DNA of 64,000 nucleotides from Oribacterium sp. NK2B42 (GCF_000424445.1 NZ_AUJX01000007.1:62001-126000), one strand, 5' to 3'. Positions 8,911-17,879 are shown, numbered from the stretch's first letter. Numbers and translations are program-made. Notes: a model not told the origin generated them from the letters alone.

Positions 8911-9765
8911 ACAGGTGTTTCTGAGGACTATCTGGATATCATGGCTTATGACCTTGAGAAAGGCCGTTTCATACAGTACGCAGACATTGCCGCAAGACAG
9001 AAGGTTGCGGTCATCGGACTTTATGTGGCGAAGACCTATTACGAGAGCGCCGAAAAGGCTCTCGGACAACGCATAAGCATTAACGGAACAAAGTATGAGA
9101 TAGTGGGCGTTGTTGAACGGCAGACCTCTGAAAGCGACGAGATGAGCGAGGGCGGAAGTGATGATTTCGTTTACATCCCCTACACTGCAGCCGTAAAGCT
9201 GTCCCGAAACGGAACCATCAACAGCTACACCTTCACTCTTCATGATGAGTACGTTGAGGAATCCTCAACAGTCACCACTCTCATCGAAGATTTCCTTTAC
9301 ACCATATTTAAAAATGATGACCTGTATAAGGTCACAGCCATGAGCGAGCTCCTGGATTCCATGAATGAGATGATCGCATCCATGTCTCTGATGCTGGGCG
9401 GTATTGCAGGAATTTCACTTCTTGTTGCCGGTGTGGGTGTCATGAACATCATGCTGGTATCCGTAACGGAGAGAACCAGGGAGATCGGTATCAGAAAGGC
9501 TCTCGGTGCAAAACGTTCCACCATACTTACGCAGTTTGTCATCGAGGCAGCTGTCACCAGTTCCATGGGCGGACTCATCGGCATTGTAGTCGGCTTCATC
9601 GGTACTACTCTGGCCGGTAAGATGATGAACATTGACGCACAACCCTCCTTGGGCTGGGTCATCGCCTCCTTCAGTATTTCCATCGCCATCGGTCTCATTT
9701 TCGGTTACATGCCCGCAAGAAGCGCGGCAACCCTGAACCCGATTGACGCACTGAGGTCGGATTAA
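8908..9765 (+). pseudogene. MacB/FtsX-type ABC permease, N-terminal part missing
   Basis: The C-terminal 285 residues are an excellent MacB-family permease: second half of the extracytoplasmic MacB domain (GQRISINGTKYEIVGVVE), then an FtsX domain with three helices and the signatures GGIAGISLLVAGVGVMNIMLVSVTERT, REIGIRKALGAKR and PARSAATLNPIDALRSD. The first transmembrane helix and the start of the MacB domain, normally about 130 residues, are absent. The only in-frame start is TTG 8908, just after a stop at 8902 and inside the junction with the SLH fragment. No ATPase gene is adjacent. I infer a 5'-deleted gene; a functional product would need an unusual topology. Confidence 0.75.
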
Positions 9766-9785
9766 AAACAAATATGTATATTTAC

Positions 9786-9822
9786 AGCACATAAGTCATC
9801 AAAAGACTTTTGTGCTTTTTTA
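9786..9822 (+). terminator. Rho-independent terminator after MacB fragment
   Basis: Stem AGCACATAAGTC / GACTTTTGTGCT with a short A-rich loop, followed by TTTTTTATT. It suits the original 3' end of the permease gene, so that end appears intact. Confidence 0.85.
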
Positions 9823-10190
9823 TTGTCGGTTTTTCCGTATTTTTAACAGGCTTCTTTAATTTTTTAAGTACGCACTAAAAAATAAGCACAAATCGCATTA
9901 ATAAAATTGTAATATTTTGACGAAAAACGTTAAGACGCTTGATTATACTTTGTTAAAAGCGCATAATCAAAGAAGTTTTTTGGTAGCAATCTGGCGGATA
10001 AGGTTAGGACTTTGATTATTACATTACGTAAAGATTGAGGGCCTAAGCATATTCGTCGGAAAGGATTGAGATTTGAAGGCAGCTTTTGTGACATGTTTTA
10101 TGATCCGTTTTTATGAGGGTTAGGAGTGATGGGATATAAAAACCAGAAGCTTAAATCAAATCTCCAAACACTTCTTTATGGAGGAAAATT
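9823..10190 (+). other. A/T-rich intergenic region before the secreted protein
   Basis: About 370 bp without a gene. It holds TTGACG near 9917 and TATACT about 20 bp further, too widely spaced for a confident promoter, and ends in a good ribosome binding site (TGGAGG) for the gene at 10191. Nothing else recognised. Confidence 0.5.
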
Positions 10191-11837
10191 ATGAAATTAA
10201 CAAAACAATTGATGTGTCTTGCCATGGCAGGAGTCATGACCTTGTCACAGGTTCCGGTTGTTTCTTACTCTGCAGGATCAACCAAAACTGTGTTGGGAAC
10301 TACAGGAACAGATACAAGTACTCCATCTAATACTGCATCAGAATCTGAAACCAACAAGAATCAGGAATCCGGTCAAGACAAATCAACTGACGAGGGAAAC
10401 AAATCAACCGATACCAGCTCATCAGACGAGAGTACTGAAAAGGCTGAGTGGAAGAGGTCTTCACCGAAAAAGAATGACAGCATGCTCAGTTTTAATAGGG
10501 ATTCTGTAACTCTTTATACCTTAGATGAGCGTGTTGATATCTCTGGATACCTTGAATACTCCGAGGACATAGAACTCACAAGTATTTCTTATGAATCAAG
10601 TGATACGGGTGTAGTTAAGGTTGACGAAGACGGATTATTGCATGCAGTTGCTGATGGAAAAGCAAAAGTTACTGTTACAGCAGATGAAGAGTATGATGAG
10701 ACTGCAACACCTTCAACTATAAAGGTTTATACCGCTTCTCTTGAGGTAAATGTCGAATTAAGAAACGGCATTTGGACTAGTGACAAAGGAATAATGTACT
10801 ATTATGTAAATGGTGTCGCAGGCGACGGAACATATGGTCGCGGAATTGAAATTATAGATGGTAAAAAATATTGTGTGCGTAAGCATGATGGACGAATTCT
10901 TACAGATGCGCTTATATTTAACGAGCAAGAAGATGGATCCTACGATTTCTATTACTTCGGCAAAGATGGTGTAATGGTTACAAGCGCTTTTGTAGAACTA
11001 GCAGCATGGCAGTTCTGTGATGAAGTTTATGATGAAGAAGCAGATGATTGGGTAGAAGTACTCGTATCTCTTGATGATGATGAAAAGAGCGAATATGAAA
11101 ATAACGAGGATGCGACTGTTAAACGTTACTTCGGCGAAGATGGTCGTATGGTAAAAGATGCAACTGTAGAAGTTGACGGTGTGATGTATAAGCTTAATAA
11201 AAATGGCCGAATAGTTTCACAGTGGACAGTAACCTCTGATTCTTCAAGTTCAGGAAGATCAGGTGGTGGCGGCAGCAGTAGCAGTAGTACCAGTGACAGT
11301 AGTAGCACCAGTGGTAGCATTAACAACTCCTCAACCAGTGACAGTGGAGCAACTGTAAGTAAGTCTGAAACTACAGCTGAAGACGGTTCAAAGATCACTT
11401 TTGCAACAATAAGCCTTGGCGGAGTAGAGATGGCAGTTTCAAGTCAGGTATGGACTCTTGCCGATGGTTCAACACAGAAAATTGTTTACGTATCAGGAAA
11501 TCCTGCCGGTCTTACTTTCGCAAATGTCGGAACAGTTTCTGCTGACGGATTAACTCTTGTAGGATTGGACGGTCAGGTATACCAGATTACCTATAATCCA
11601 ATGTTTATTGTCACAGCGGCAGATGGAACAACACTCGGATACTTCTTTGATCCTGTAACAAATCAGCCTATGACCTTCCTGACAGACACTGTTATCATGC
11701 AGCTTGGTATCGATGGACAGATGCACGCACACTTTGTACATGCAAATGGTTACTTCTACACAGGCACAATGCTCATCAACGGAATGACAGTCACATTTAA
11801 CGAAGAGGGTGTGATGGTTTCTGCAACAACAGCTTAA
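10191..11837 (+). CDS. Secreted modular protein with Big2-like and cell-wall-binding-like repeats
   Basis: Exported protein of 548 residues. Residues 1-28 form a signal peptide (LMCLAMAGVMTLSQVPVVSYSAG). A Ser/Thr/Asn-rich spacer runs to about 95, followed by a bacterial-Ig-like (Big2-like) domain (SYESSDTGVVKVDEDGLLHA, then GKAKVTVTA). About 195-345 holds repeats like those of choline/glucan-binding modules (YYFGKDGVMVTSAF, RYFGEDGRMVKDA, YKLNKNGRIVSQW). A Gly/Ser-rich linker (about 348-385) precedes a C-terminal beta-rich domain of about 150 residues that I do not recognise. No sortase motif is seen, so retention is presumably through the repeats. TGGAGG precedes the start and a strong terminator follows, so it is monocistronic. 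It is more A/T-rich in codon use than neighbouring housekeeping genes. Confidence 0.8.
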   Translation: MKLTKQLMCLAMAGVMTLSQVPVVSYSAGSTKTVLGTTGTDTSTPSNTASESETNKNQESGQDKSTDEGNKSTDTSSSDESTEKAEWKRSSPKKNDSMLSFNRDSVTLYTLDERVDISGYLEYSEDIELTSISYESSDTGVVKVDEDGLLHAVADGKAKVTVTADEEYDETATPSTIKVYTASLEVNVELRNGIWTSDKGIMYYYVNGVAGDGTYGRGIEIIDGKKYCVRKHDGRILTDALIFNEQEDGSYDFYYFGKDGVMVTSAFVELAAWQFCDEVYDEEADDWVEVLVSLDDDEKSEYENNEDATVKRYFGEDGRMVKDATVEVDGVMYKLNKNGRIVSQWTVTSDSSSSGRSGGGGSSSSSTSDSSSTSGSINNSSTSDSGATVSKSETTAEDGSKITFATISLGGVEMAVSSQVWTLADGSTQKIVYVSGNPAGLTFANVGTVSADGLTLVGLDGQVYQITYNPMFIVTAADGTTLGYFFDPVTNQPMTFLTDTVIMQLGIDGQMHAHFVHANGYFYTGTMLINGMTVTFNEEGVMVSATTA

Positions 11838-11885
11838 CCCTGGTAGGAAAAGCCCAAAATAAAAAATATGTATTTTAACCCTCGA

Positions 11886-11918
11886 AAAACCTCCCGGTCC
11901 GCCGGGAGGTTTTATTAT
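11886..11918 (+). terminator. Rho-independent terminator
   Basis: AAAACCTCCCGG-TCCG-CCGGGAGGTTTT followed by ATTATT. The stem is perfect and closes the secreted-protein transcript. Confidence 0.9.
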
Positions 11919-11950
11919 TGTTTTCCGAATATCCTGAAGCCTGCTTTATC

Positions 11951-11980
11951 TTGAGAATCGTATACACTTCATCATATAAT
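11951..11980 (+). promoter_or_regulatory. Promoter of nnrE
   Basis: TTGAGA (11951-11956), 18-bp spacer, TATAAT (11975-11980). The -10 lies in a small inverted repeat (CTTCAT..ATGAAG). Confidence 0.6.
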
Positions 11981-12020
11981 ATGAAGGATTGTAAATTCTT
12001 TTTAGGAGAACCTGATTCAC

Positions 12021-12698
12021 ATGAATGATTTGATAACAGGAACAGTAGCAAAAAAAGCCGACATGATCGCCATGAGAGAAATGGGTTTCGAGTCCCTTGC
12101 TCTCATGGAAACCGCTAGTTCAAAAATAGCAATCTATATTAACAGACATTTTACATACGAAAGGGAAGCCCGCATACTTGTCCTCGCAGGTGTCGGCAAT
12201 AACGGAGCCGATGCAGTGGCTGCTGCCCGCATGCTTAAAGAAACAGGCTACGACCCGGTGGTATGGGTTGTGGGAAAACCAGAAAAGGCAAGCTGGGAAT
12301 TTCTTTATCAGATGTTTCACTTTCAGAAGCTTGTCGGAAGAGTAAATCTTTACCGTGCCGGTGACGAACTTCCGGACTGTGACATTTGCATCGACGGAAT
12401 CTTCGGCATAGGACTTCACCGCCCTGTAGAAGGTGTTTACAGGAGCTTCATTGAGGAGGCCAATGCTCACACCCGCGGCTTTACCCTTGCCATCGACGCG
12501 CCCTCCGGCATCAATACCGACACCGGCGAGCTTCTGGGATGCGGCATAAAAGCAGATGTGACCATCACCTTTGGAAAGAACAAGACCGGACTTATGACCG
12601 GAGCCGGAAAAAAGTACAGCGGAATGATCTTTGTTGAGGATATAGGCATCCCGGAGGAGGCTTATACAAAGGCAGAAGCGGAGCTTAACAGGGCTTAA
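12021..12698 (+). CDS. nnrE: NAD(P)H-hydrate epimerase (YjeF N-terminal domain)
   Basis: Metabolite-repair enzyme that interconverts the R and S forms of hydrated NADH/NADPH so that the dehydratase can restore them. The YjeF_N fold is complete in 225 residues: MREMGFESLALMETA at the N-terminus, phosphate-binding LAGVGNNGADAVAAARML, the conserved CIDGIFGIGLHRPVEG and LAIDAPSGINTDTG with its catalytic Asp, and a C-terminal FGKNKTG. The dehydratase (NnrD) domain fused to it in many bacteria is absent and not found nearby, so this is the stand-alone form. It is preceded by TTTAGGAG and a promoter of its own. Confidence 0.9.
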   Translation: MNDLITGTVAKKADMIAMREMGFESLALMETASSKIAIYINRHFTYEREARILVLAGVGNNGADAVAAARMLKETGYDPVVWVVGKPEKASWEFLYQMFHFQKLVGRVNLYRAGDELPDCDICIDGIFGIGLHRPVEGVYRSFIEEANAHTRGFTLAIDAPSGINTDTGELLGCGIKADVTITFGKNKTGLMTGAGKKYSGMIFVEDIGIPEEAYTKAEAELNRA

Positions 12699-12839
12699 GC
12701 ACATATAATTGCATTAAAAAAGCAGCACGCTATACAAAAATAATTACAAAAAGGCTTAAATTCTTTATTTTTCTGTTTACTTTTCATTTGGATAAGTCTA
12801 ATATAAAACTTATAAAATGTCTTAAAGTAAGGGGAAATT

Positions 12840-14102
12840 ATGAGTGAAAACAAAATAGACATACAGATGCTCGGTGGTTTTTCCATTTCTGTTAACGGAC
12901 AGTACATGGGACTCGGGCAGAATAACAAAGCAAATTTCTTAAAGCTTATCCAGATCATTCTTTTAAATTATAAGAAGGGCATCTCCAAGAGAGAGCTGAT
13001 CGACGGAGTTTTCGGCTACAAGGATCTTCTTGACGAAAACAACAGCTTAAACAACCTGCTTCATCAGGCAAGAACGCAGCTTAAAAAGAGCGGCGTTCCC
13101 GGAAAGCGGTATATCGAAGGAAAGAAAGGTATTTACTACATTGAGAAGCCCGAAGGCTACGAGGTGACCCTTGATGTAAAGACCTACACAGACGATTGCC
13201 GCAAGGCTGCCGAAGCCGAAGATGAGGAGACAAAAGCAAAGCTTTACGAGCAGGCTTTAGAGCTTTATAAAGGTGAACTTCTTCCCGAATTTTCCACAGA
13301 TAACTGGGTTATCGTTGAATCTGTCAAGCTGAAGCATCTCTTCGACGAGCTTGTATTATTCCTCGGTGATTATTACAGAAAAAAAGAAGATTACACCAGT
13401 CTCTACAAGCTTTACAGCAAAGCCAGCCAGATTTATCCTGACGGCGGATGGCAGATCAATGTCATCGATGCATTGATTCTTCGCAAAGAATATAAAGAAG
13501 CTTATGAGCTTTACAATAAAACAGCCAGGTATTATCTTGACGATCTGGAAGTACCTCTTCCTGATGATCTTATTAAGTGCTACGAGCGTATCTATGATGA
13601 CATCAAGGTTGTTTCCGATGATATCGAAGAAATCCAGGCAGGTATCCTTGAGCGTGATGCAGCTCTTAAAAACAGTAAGGGCGACAGTCGCAGCCTTGGT
13701 TCATACTACTGCGCATTCTCAAGCTTCATCGACGTTTACAATGTTCTCCGTCGTAACCTGGTACGAAGAGGCAACTCCATCTTTATGATGCTTTGTACTC
13801 TGGTTGACTACGAAGGAAAACCTATACAGAATCAGGAGAAGCTTTCAGCAAGAGCCGAAGCCTTGAAAAACGCCCTCTATGCAGAACTCAGACAGGGTGA
13901 TGTTTATACCAAATACAGCTCAAGCCAGTACCTCCTTCTTCTGATAGGTACCAAAAAAGAAGATTGCGGCATAATCTATCACAGAATTTCCAAGAAGCTT
14001 AAGGAACTTGCCGGTTCACGTGCCGAGCTCAAGTACCGCATTGTTTCTCTTGCCGAGATTCCATCGGTTTTGGAGAATGCAAAGAACGCAGACCTTTTAT
14101 AA
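12840..14102 (+). CDS. BTAD/SARP-like transcriptional regulator
   Basis: Regulator of 420 residues. About 1-100 is an OmpR-type winged helix as in SARP activators (IQMLGGFSISVNG, KGISKRELIDGVFG, NSLNNLLHQARTQLKKSG). About 110-250 is a bacterial transcriptional activation domain of TPR-like helices (YEQALELYKGELLPEF, YLDDLEVPLPDDLIKCYERI). The C-terminal 150 residues resemble a degenerate nucleotide-cyclase fold: a strand FMMLCTLVDYEG, a helix, then GDVYTKYSSSQYLLLLIG, in the place where GGDEF domains carry a similar strand pair, but with no GGDEF residues. I infer a sensory or dimerising role for it. Preceded by AAGGGG. Target genes unknown; the adjacent NSS transporter is a possibility. Confidence 0.75.
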   Translation: MSENKIDIQMLGGFSISVNGQYMGLGQNNKANFLKLIQIILLNYKKGISKRELIDGVFGYKDLLDENNSLNNLLHQARTQLKKSGVPGKRYIEGKKGIYYIEKPEGYEVTLDVKTYTDDCRKAAEAEDEETKAKLYEQALELYKGELLPEFSTDNWVIVESVKLKHLFDELVLFLGDYYRKKEDYTSLYKLYSKASQIYPDGGWQINVIDALILRKEYKEAYELYNKTARYYLDDLEVPLPDDLIKCYERIYDDIKVVSDDIEEIQAGILERDAALKNSKGDSRSLGSYYCAFSSFIDVYNVLRRNLVRRGNSIFMMLCTLVDYEGKPIQNQEKLSARAEALKNALYAELRQGDVYTKYSSSQYLLLLIGTKKEDCGIIYHRISKKLKELAGSRAELKYRIVSLAEIPSVLENAKNADLL

Positions 14103-14202
14103 GGTCCCGGTATGAAGGATAAACTTCTTATCATTAACCGTGTAAGCCGCCGGTCATTTTTGACCGACACCTTTTTATCCGGCGACTCTGTATAAATAAT
14201 TC

Positions 14203-14234
14203 AGGGCTTGCAGTATGCTGCAAGCCCTTTTTTT
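14203..14234 (+). terminator. Strong terminator directly before the NSS transporter
   Basis: AGGGCTTGCA-GTATGC-TGCAAGCCCT followed by a run of T. The run ends immediately before the GAGGAGG site of the gene at 14246. It terminates transcripts from the BTAD gene; it could also work as an attenuator, since there is no room for a promoter between it and the next start. Confidence 0.9.
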
Positions 14235-14245
14235 GAGGAGGTTTT

Positions 14246-15625
14246 ATGAACGATAAACGTGAAAGCTTTAAATCAAGACTGGGCTTTCTTCTGGTAAGTG
14301 CCGGCTGCGCCATAGGAATAGGAAACGTATGGAAATTCCCATATCTGGCGGGTCAGAACGGAGGAGGAATATTTGTCATATTCTACCTTATCTTCCTTGT
14401 AATTATGGGTGTTCCGGTTCTCACCATGGAGCTTGCGGTAGGACGCGCCTCCCATAAAAGTGCAGTACTGGCATATAAAAATCTGGAACCTCATGGCAGC
14501 AAATGGCATATTCACGGATGGTTTGCCATTGCCGGTGCTTATATCCTTATGATGTATTACACAACTGTTTCCGGCTGGATGGTTTCATACTTTATGAAAT
14601 TTGCCGTCGGTAAATTCAACAATATATCCATAAATGAAGTGGATTCTGTTTTTGTCGGCCTTCTTTCAGACCCGGAAGAAATGATGATCTGTATGATACT
14701 GACAGTTCTGTTAGGTTTCCTTGTATGCTCCTACGGAATCCAGAAAGGTCTGGAAAAAGTAACAACAGCCATGATGACTGCTCTTCTTGCCTTAATCGTT
14801 ATCCTCGCTATTCACAGCATTGCTCTGCCGGGAGCTGCAAAGGGAATCAATTTTTATCTTGTTCCAAACCTTGAGAGAGTAGCAGCGGCAGGAAACGGAA
14901 GTATCCTGAAAGGTCTTGGTTCGGTTGTTTCCGCTGCCATGAACCAGGCATTCTTCACCCTGAGTCTCGGCGTTGCATGTATGGAGATTTTTGGTTCCTA
15001 CATGTCTGACCGCTTTACGCTTGTCAGCGAATCCGTAAGGATCTGCGCTCTGGACACTTTTGTTGCCATAGTCTCCGGTCTCATCATTTTTCCTGCCTGC
15101 TTCAGTTTCAATGTCGATCCCGATGCAGGTCCGAGTCTTATTTTCATGACTCTCCCCAAGGTATTTATGAGCATGACCGGCGGACAACTCTGGGGTTCAC
15201 TTTTCTTCCTGTTCATGTCCTTTGCAAGCTTCAGTACCGTAATAACCGTATTTGAAAACCTTCTGTCCACCTCCATTGATAATTTCAAATGGACAAGAAA
15301 GAAAGCGGTTCTTATAAACTGCATTTTCATACTTATCACAAGCATACCTTGTGTACTCGGTTACAATATCTGGTCCAATGTTCATCTGATAGGAGCAAGG
15401 GACATTCTGGATTCAGAGGATTTCATCGTATCAAATCTTCTGCTTCCCGGCGGTTCCCTTATATACCTTCTTTTCTGCGTAAGCAAGTGGGGCTGGGGCT
15501 TTGATAATTATATGAACGAATGCAACAAGGGAGAGGGCATGAAACTCCATCCGGGTGTAAAGCGATACTTCCAGTTTGTACTTCCGGTACTTATTCTTAT
15601 CATCCTCATCCGTGGCCTTATGTAA
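14246..15625 (+). CDS. Neurotransmitter:sodium symporter family transporter
   Basis: Sodium-coupled uptake protein of the NSS (LeuT-like) family, 459 residues with about eleven hydrophobic segments. The hallmark first helix is complete (GCAIGIGNVWKFPYLAGQNGGG), which forms the sodium and substrate sites, followed by FLVIMGVPVLTMELAVGR. Helix 6 and helix 8 regions can be read (AAMNQAFFTLSLGVACMEIFGSY, SLFFLFMSFASFSTVITVFENLL). Substrate is presumably an amino acid or amine but cannot be assigned. The start has a strong GAGGAGG site. A strong terminator lies just upstream; the next genes have their own promoter. Confidence 0.92.
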   Translation: MNDKRESFKSRLGFLLVSAGCAIGIGNVWKFPYLAGQNGGGIFVIFYLIFLVIMGVPVLTMELAVGRASHKSAVLAYKNLEPHGSKWHIHGWFAIAGAYILMMYYTTVSGWMVSYFMKFAVGKFNNISINEVDSVFVGLLSDPEEMMICMILTVLLGFLVCSYGIQKGLEKVTTAMMTALLALIVILAIHSIALPGAAKGINFYLVPNLERVAAAGNGSILKGLGSVVSAAMNQAFFTLSLGVACMEIFGSYMSDRFTLVSESVRICALDTFVAIVSGLIIFPACFSFNVDPDAGPSLIFMTLPKVFMSMTGGQLWGSLFFLFMSFASFSTVITVFENLLSTSIDNFKWTRKKAVLINCIFILITSIPCVLGYNIWSNVHLIGARDILDSEDFIVSNLLLPGGSLIYLLFCVSKWGWGFDNYMNECNKGEGMKLHPGVKRYFQFVLPVLILIILIRGLM

Positions 15626-15656
15626 GAAACAGATTTTCACAATTTTTGAAAAACTA

Positions 15657-15738
15657 TTGATTTTACGTTATTCCTATGTTATCTTTGTACAGTATTTATT
15701 GACTAGTTGAAAGGAGCAGGCGTTGAGCCCGCTCCTTT
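15657..15738 (+). promoter_or_regulatory. Promoter and leader hairpin of the rimP-nusA-infB operon
   Basis: TTGATT (15657-15662), 17-bp spacer, TATCTT (15680-15685). A hairpin AAAGGAGC..GCTCCTTT (15710-15738) lies in the 5' leader and is followed by TACTT, too weak for a sure terminator; it may be a leader structure or serve the upstream gene. Confidence 0.55.
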
Positions 15739-15762
15739 TACTTAAGTTTAGAGGATTTTTAT

Positions 15763-16137
15763 ATGCAGGCAAACGGTGATTACACAGTAAGGGTAAAAAA
15801 ATATCTCGATGAGATGTGCCCTAAAGAAGGGTATCAGGTAGACAGCGTTACTTTTACACTTGAAAACGGAGAATGGTACCTTAGATCTTTCATTTACCGC
15901 ACAGACGGAGTCGACATGACTGTAGATGATTGTGCCAGAGTTTCAAGAAAACTTTCAAAGTGGCTCGACAAAGAGGACTTCATTCCTGAGCAGTATATGA
16001 TGGAAGTATGTTCACTCGGTTTCAAAGACCAGCCTGGAAACGACGATATCATACCGGATACTGCGGCTGATGATAACGCAGAGGAAACCTCAGATGATGG
16101 ATCAAATGACAATATTACCGGGAGGGGTAAAAACTAA
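15763..16137 (+). CDS. rimP: RimP-like 30S maturation factor lacking the C-terminal domain
   Basis: Position, as first gene before nusA, and sequence identify it as RimP, which assists 30S assembly. The N-terminal domain is recognisable (VKKYLDEMCPKEGYQVDSVTF, YLRSFIYRTDGVDMTVDDCARVSRKLSKWLD). In usual RimP the motif LEVSSPGLDRPL follows and leads into an SH3-like C-terminal domain of about 70 residues; here it reads MEVCSLGFKDQP and is followed only by about 35 acidic residues (DDNAEETSDDG). At 124 residues it is about 30 short and has lost the C-terminal fold. The stop overlaps the nusA start by one base. Whether it still works in assembly is open. Confidence 0.75.
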   Translation: MQANGDYTVRVKKYLDEMCPKEGYQVDSVTFTLENGEWYLRSFIYRTDGVDMTVDDCARVSRKLSKWLDKEDFIPEQYMMEVCSLGFKDQPGNDDIIPDTAADDNAEETSDDGSNDNITGRGKN

Positions 16138-17294
16138 TGAATAAAGAACTTAGCGAAGCACTCGATCTACTTGAGAAGGAAAAAGGAATTTCAAAGCAGT
16201 CTCTTATAGAAGCAATCGAGCTTTCACTTCAGACAGCTTGCAAGAACCACTTCGGTTCTTCTGACAACATCCGTGTCAGTGTAGATCCCGACACTTGTGA
16301 TTATTCCGTAATTGCCGACAAAACCGTAGTAGAAGAAGTACTTGATAAAAACACCGAGATTACCCTTGCTGATGCAAGAATGATAGATCCCGGATATACA
16401 CTTGGTTCCATAGTCCCGGTAAAAGTTGATTCAAAGACCTTCGGACGTATCGCGACACAGAATGCAAAGGGCGTTATAGTACAGCGCATCCGCGAAGAAG
16501 AGCGTAAGGTTCTTTACAATGAGTACTACTCCATGGAGAAGGAAGTTGTTACAGGAACAGTTGACAGAGATACCGGAAGATCCATTATCATCAATTTAGG
16601 AAAGGTTGACGGATATCTTTCAGAAAATGAGCAGATCAAGGGCGAAAAGCTTGAGACCAATGACAGAGTCAAGGTATACGTAGTTGAAGTCAAGGATTCT
16701 CCTCGCGGACCGCGCGTTATGGTATCCAGAACCCATCCCGAACTTGTTAAGCGTCTTTTCGAAGAAGAGGTTTCCGAAGTAAGAGACGGTATTGTAGAGA
16801 TCAAGGCTATCTCCCGCGAGGCCGGTTCCAGAACCAAGATGGCTGTTTTATCAAACGATCCTGATGTTGATCCGGTTGGAGCATGTGTAGGTCTCAACGG
16901 TTCAAGAGTTAATACAGTAGTTGAAGAACTTCGCGGAGAGAAGATCGATATCATTAACTATGACGAGAACCCTGCATACCTTATAGAAAATGCTCTTTCA
17001 CCTGCAAAGGTTATCGCCGTTATCGCGGATCAGGATAATAAAGAAGCCATGGTCATCGTACCTGACGCTATGCTCAGTCTTGCCATCGGTAAGGAAGGAC
17101 AGAATGCCCGCCTTGCCGCCAAGCTCACAAACTACAAGATCGATATCAAATCAGAGTCCCAGGCTCAGGAGCAGGGTATCTTTGATGAGATGGGTATCGA
17201 TTATCAGGGCGAAGACTATGAAGATGATGGTGCAGCCGAAGATGATTACGAGTCAGATTCAGAAATGATTTCTGATGAGAGCGAGGAAGTATGA
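16137..17294 (+). CDS. nusA: Transcription termination/antitermination factor NusA
   Basis: RNA polymerase-binding factor that modulates pausing, termination and antitermination. 385 residues in the usual Firmicute order: N-terminal polymerase-binding domain (about 1-125), S1 domain (about 130-200, VTGTVDRDTGRSIIINLGKVDGYL), and two KH domains (DPVGACVGLNGSRVNTVVEEL, then SLAIGKEGQNARLAAKLT). The acidic C-terminal tail (about 350-385) is short and replaces the acidic repeats of proteobacterial NusA. TAATG couples it to rimP and ATGA to ylxR, so translation is probably coupled along the operon. GGAGGGG lies upstream. Confidence 0.97.
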   Translation: MNKELSEALDLLEKEKGISKQSLIEAIELSLQTACKNHFGSSDNIRVSVDPDTCDYSVIADKTVVEEVLDKNTEITLADARMIDPGYTLGSIVPVKVDSKTFGRIATQNAKGVIVQRIREEERKVLYNEYYSMEKEVVTGTVDRDTGRSIIINLGKVDGYLSENEQIKGEKLETNDRVKVYVVEVKDSPRGPRVMVSRTHPELVKRLFEEEVSEVRDGIVEIKAISREAGSRTKMAVLSNDPDVDPVGACVGLNGSRVNTVVEELRGEKIDIINYDENPAYLIENALSPAKVIAVIADQDNKEAMVIVPDAMLSLAIGKEGQNARLAAKLTNYKIDIKSESQAQEQGIFDEMGIDYQGEDYEDDGAAEDDYESDSEMISDESEEV

Positions 17295-17566
17295 CCGGTA
17301 TGAAGAAACTGCCGGAAAGAACCTGTGTAGGCTGTGGTCAGAAAAAAGAAAAACCTGACCTTATACGTATCGTTCATTCACAGGACGATACCTTCAGCAT
17401 TGATCCGACCGGCCGGAAAAACGGCCGCGGTGCATATATCTGCAATGACCTTGCATGCTTTGAAAAAGCAATCAAACGCAAGGCACTGGATCGTGCTTTC
17501 AAGGTAAGTATTTCTGAAGCTACAGCGCAGGCACTCAGAGAGGAACTGATAAAGCTTGATAGATGA
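17291..17566 (+). CDS. ylxR: YlxR/RnpM RNA-binding protein
   Basis: Small YlxR-family protein of 91 residues, always found after nusA; the B. subtilis homologue has been reported to bind RNase P RNA. Motifs RTCVGCGQKKEKPDLIRIV near the N-terminus and GRKNGRGAYICNDLACFEKAIK in the middle are typical. ATG 17291 overlaps the nusA stop (ATGA); an in-frame ATG at 17300 is possible and would remove three residues. It overlaps the next gene by 11 bp. Confidence 0.92.
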   Translation: MTGMKKLPERTCVGCGQKKEKPDLIRIVHSQDDTFSIDPTGRKNGRGAYICNDLACFEKAIKRKALDRAFKVSISEATAQALREELIKLDR

Positions 17567-17879
17567 TAGAATATACGGTCTGCTGGGCTTATGCCAGAGA
17601 GCAGGCAAATTGAAAAGTGGCGAATTCGCAGTGGAAAAATCCCTTAAGGGCGGTAAATCCCAGCTAGTGATAGTTCCCGAGGATGCGTCAGATAACACAA
17701 AGAAAAAATTCAAAAATATGACAACCTACAGAAATGTGCCGTATTTTGAATTGGGAACTAAAGACAGGCTGGGGGCACAGCTCGGAAAATCCGAACGGTC
17801 ATCTCTCAGCGTAGAAGATGAAGGTTTCGCAAAAGCGATGATCAAATATATTGACGGAGGTAATGTGAATGTCAGATGA
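17556..17879 (+). CDS. L7Ae-family RNA-binding protein (YlxQ-like)
   Basis: Kink-turn-binding L7Ae/L30e-type protein of 107 residues in the normal place between ylxR and infB. Recognisable parts are [41 protein letters not shown] and [20 protein letters not shown]. The start is TTG overlapping ylxR; no ATG start fits the frame. The exact RNA target is unknown, though K-turns in ribosomal or RNase P RNA are likely. It overlaps infB by 11 bp. Confidence 0.88.
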   Translation: MIDDRIYGLLGLCQRAGKLKSGEFAVEKSLKGGKSQLVIVPEDASDNTKKKFKNMTTYRNVPYFELGTKDRLGAQLGKSERSSLSVEDEGFAKAMIKYIDGGNVNVR

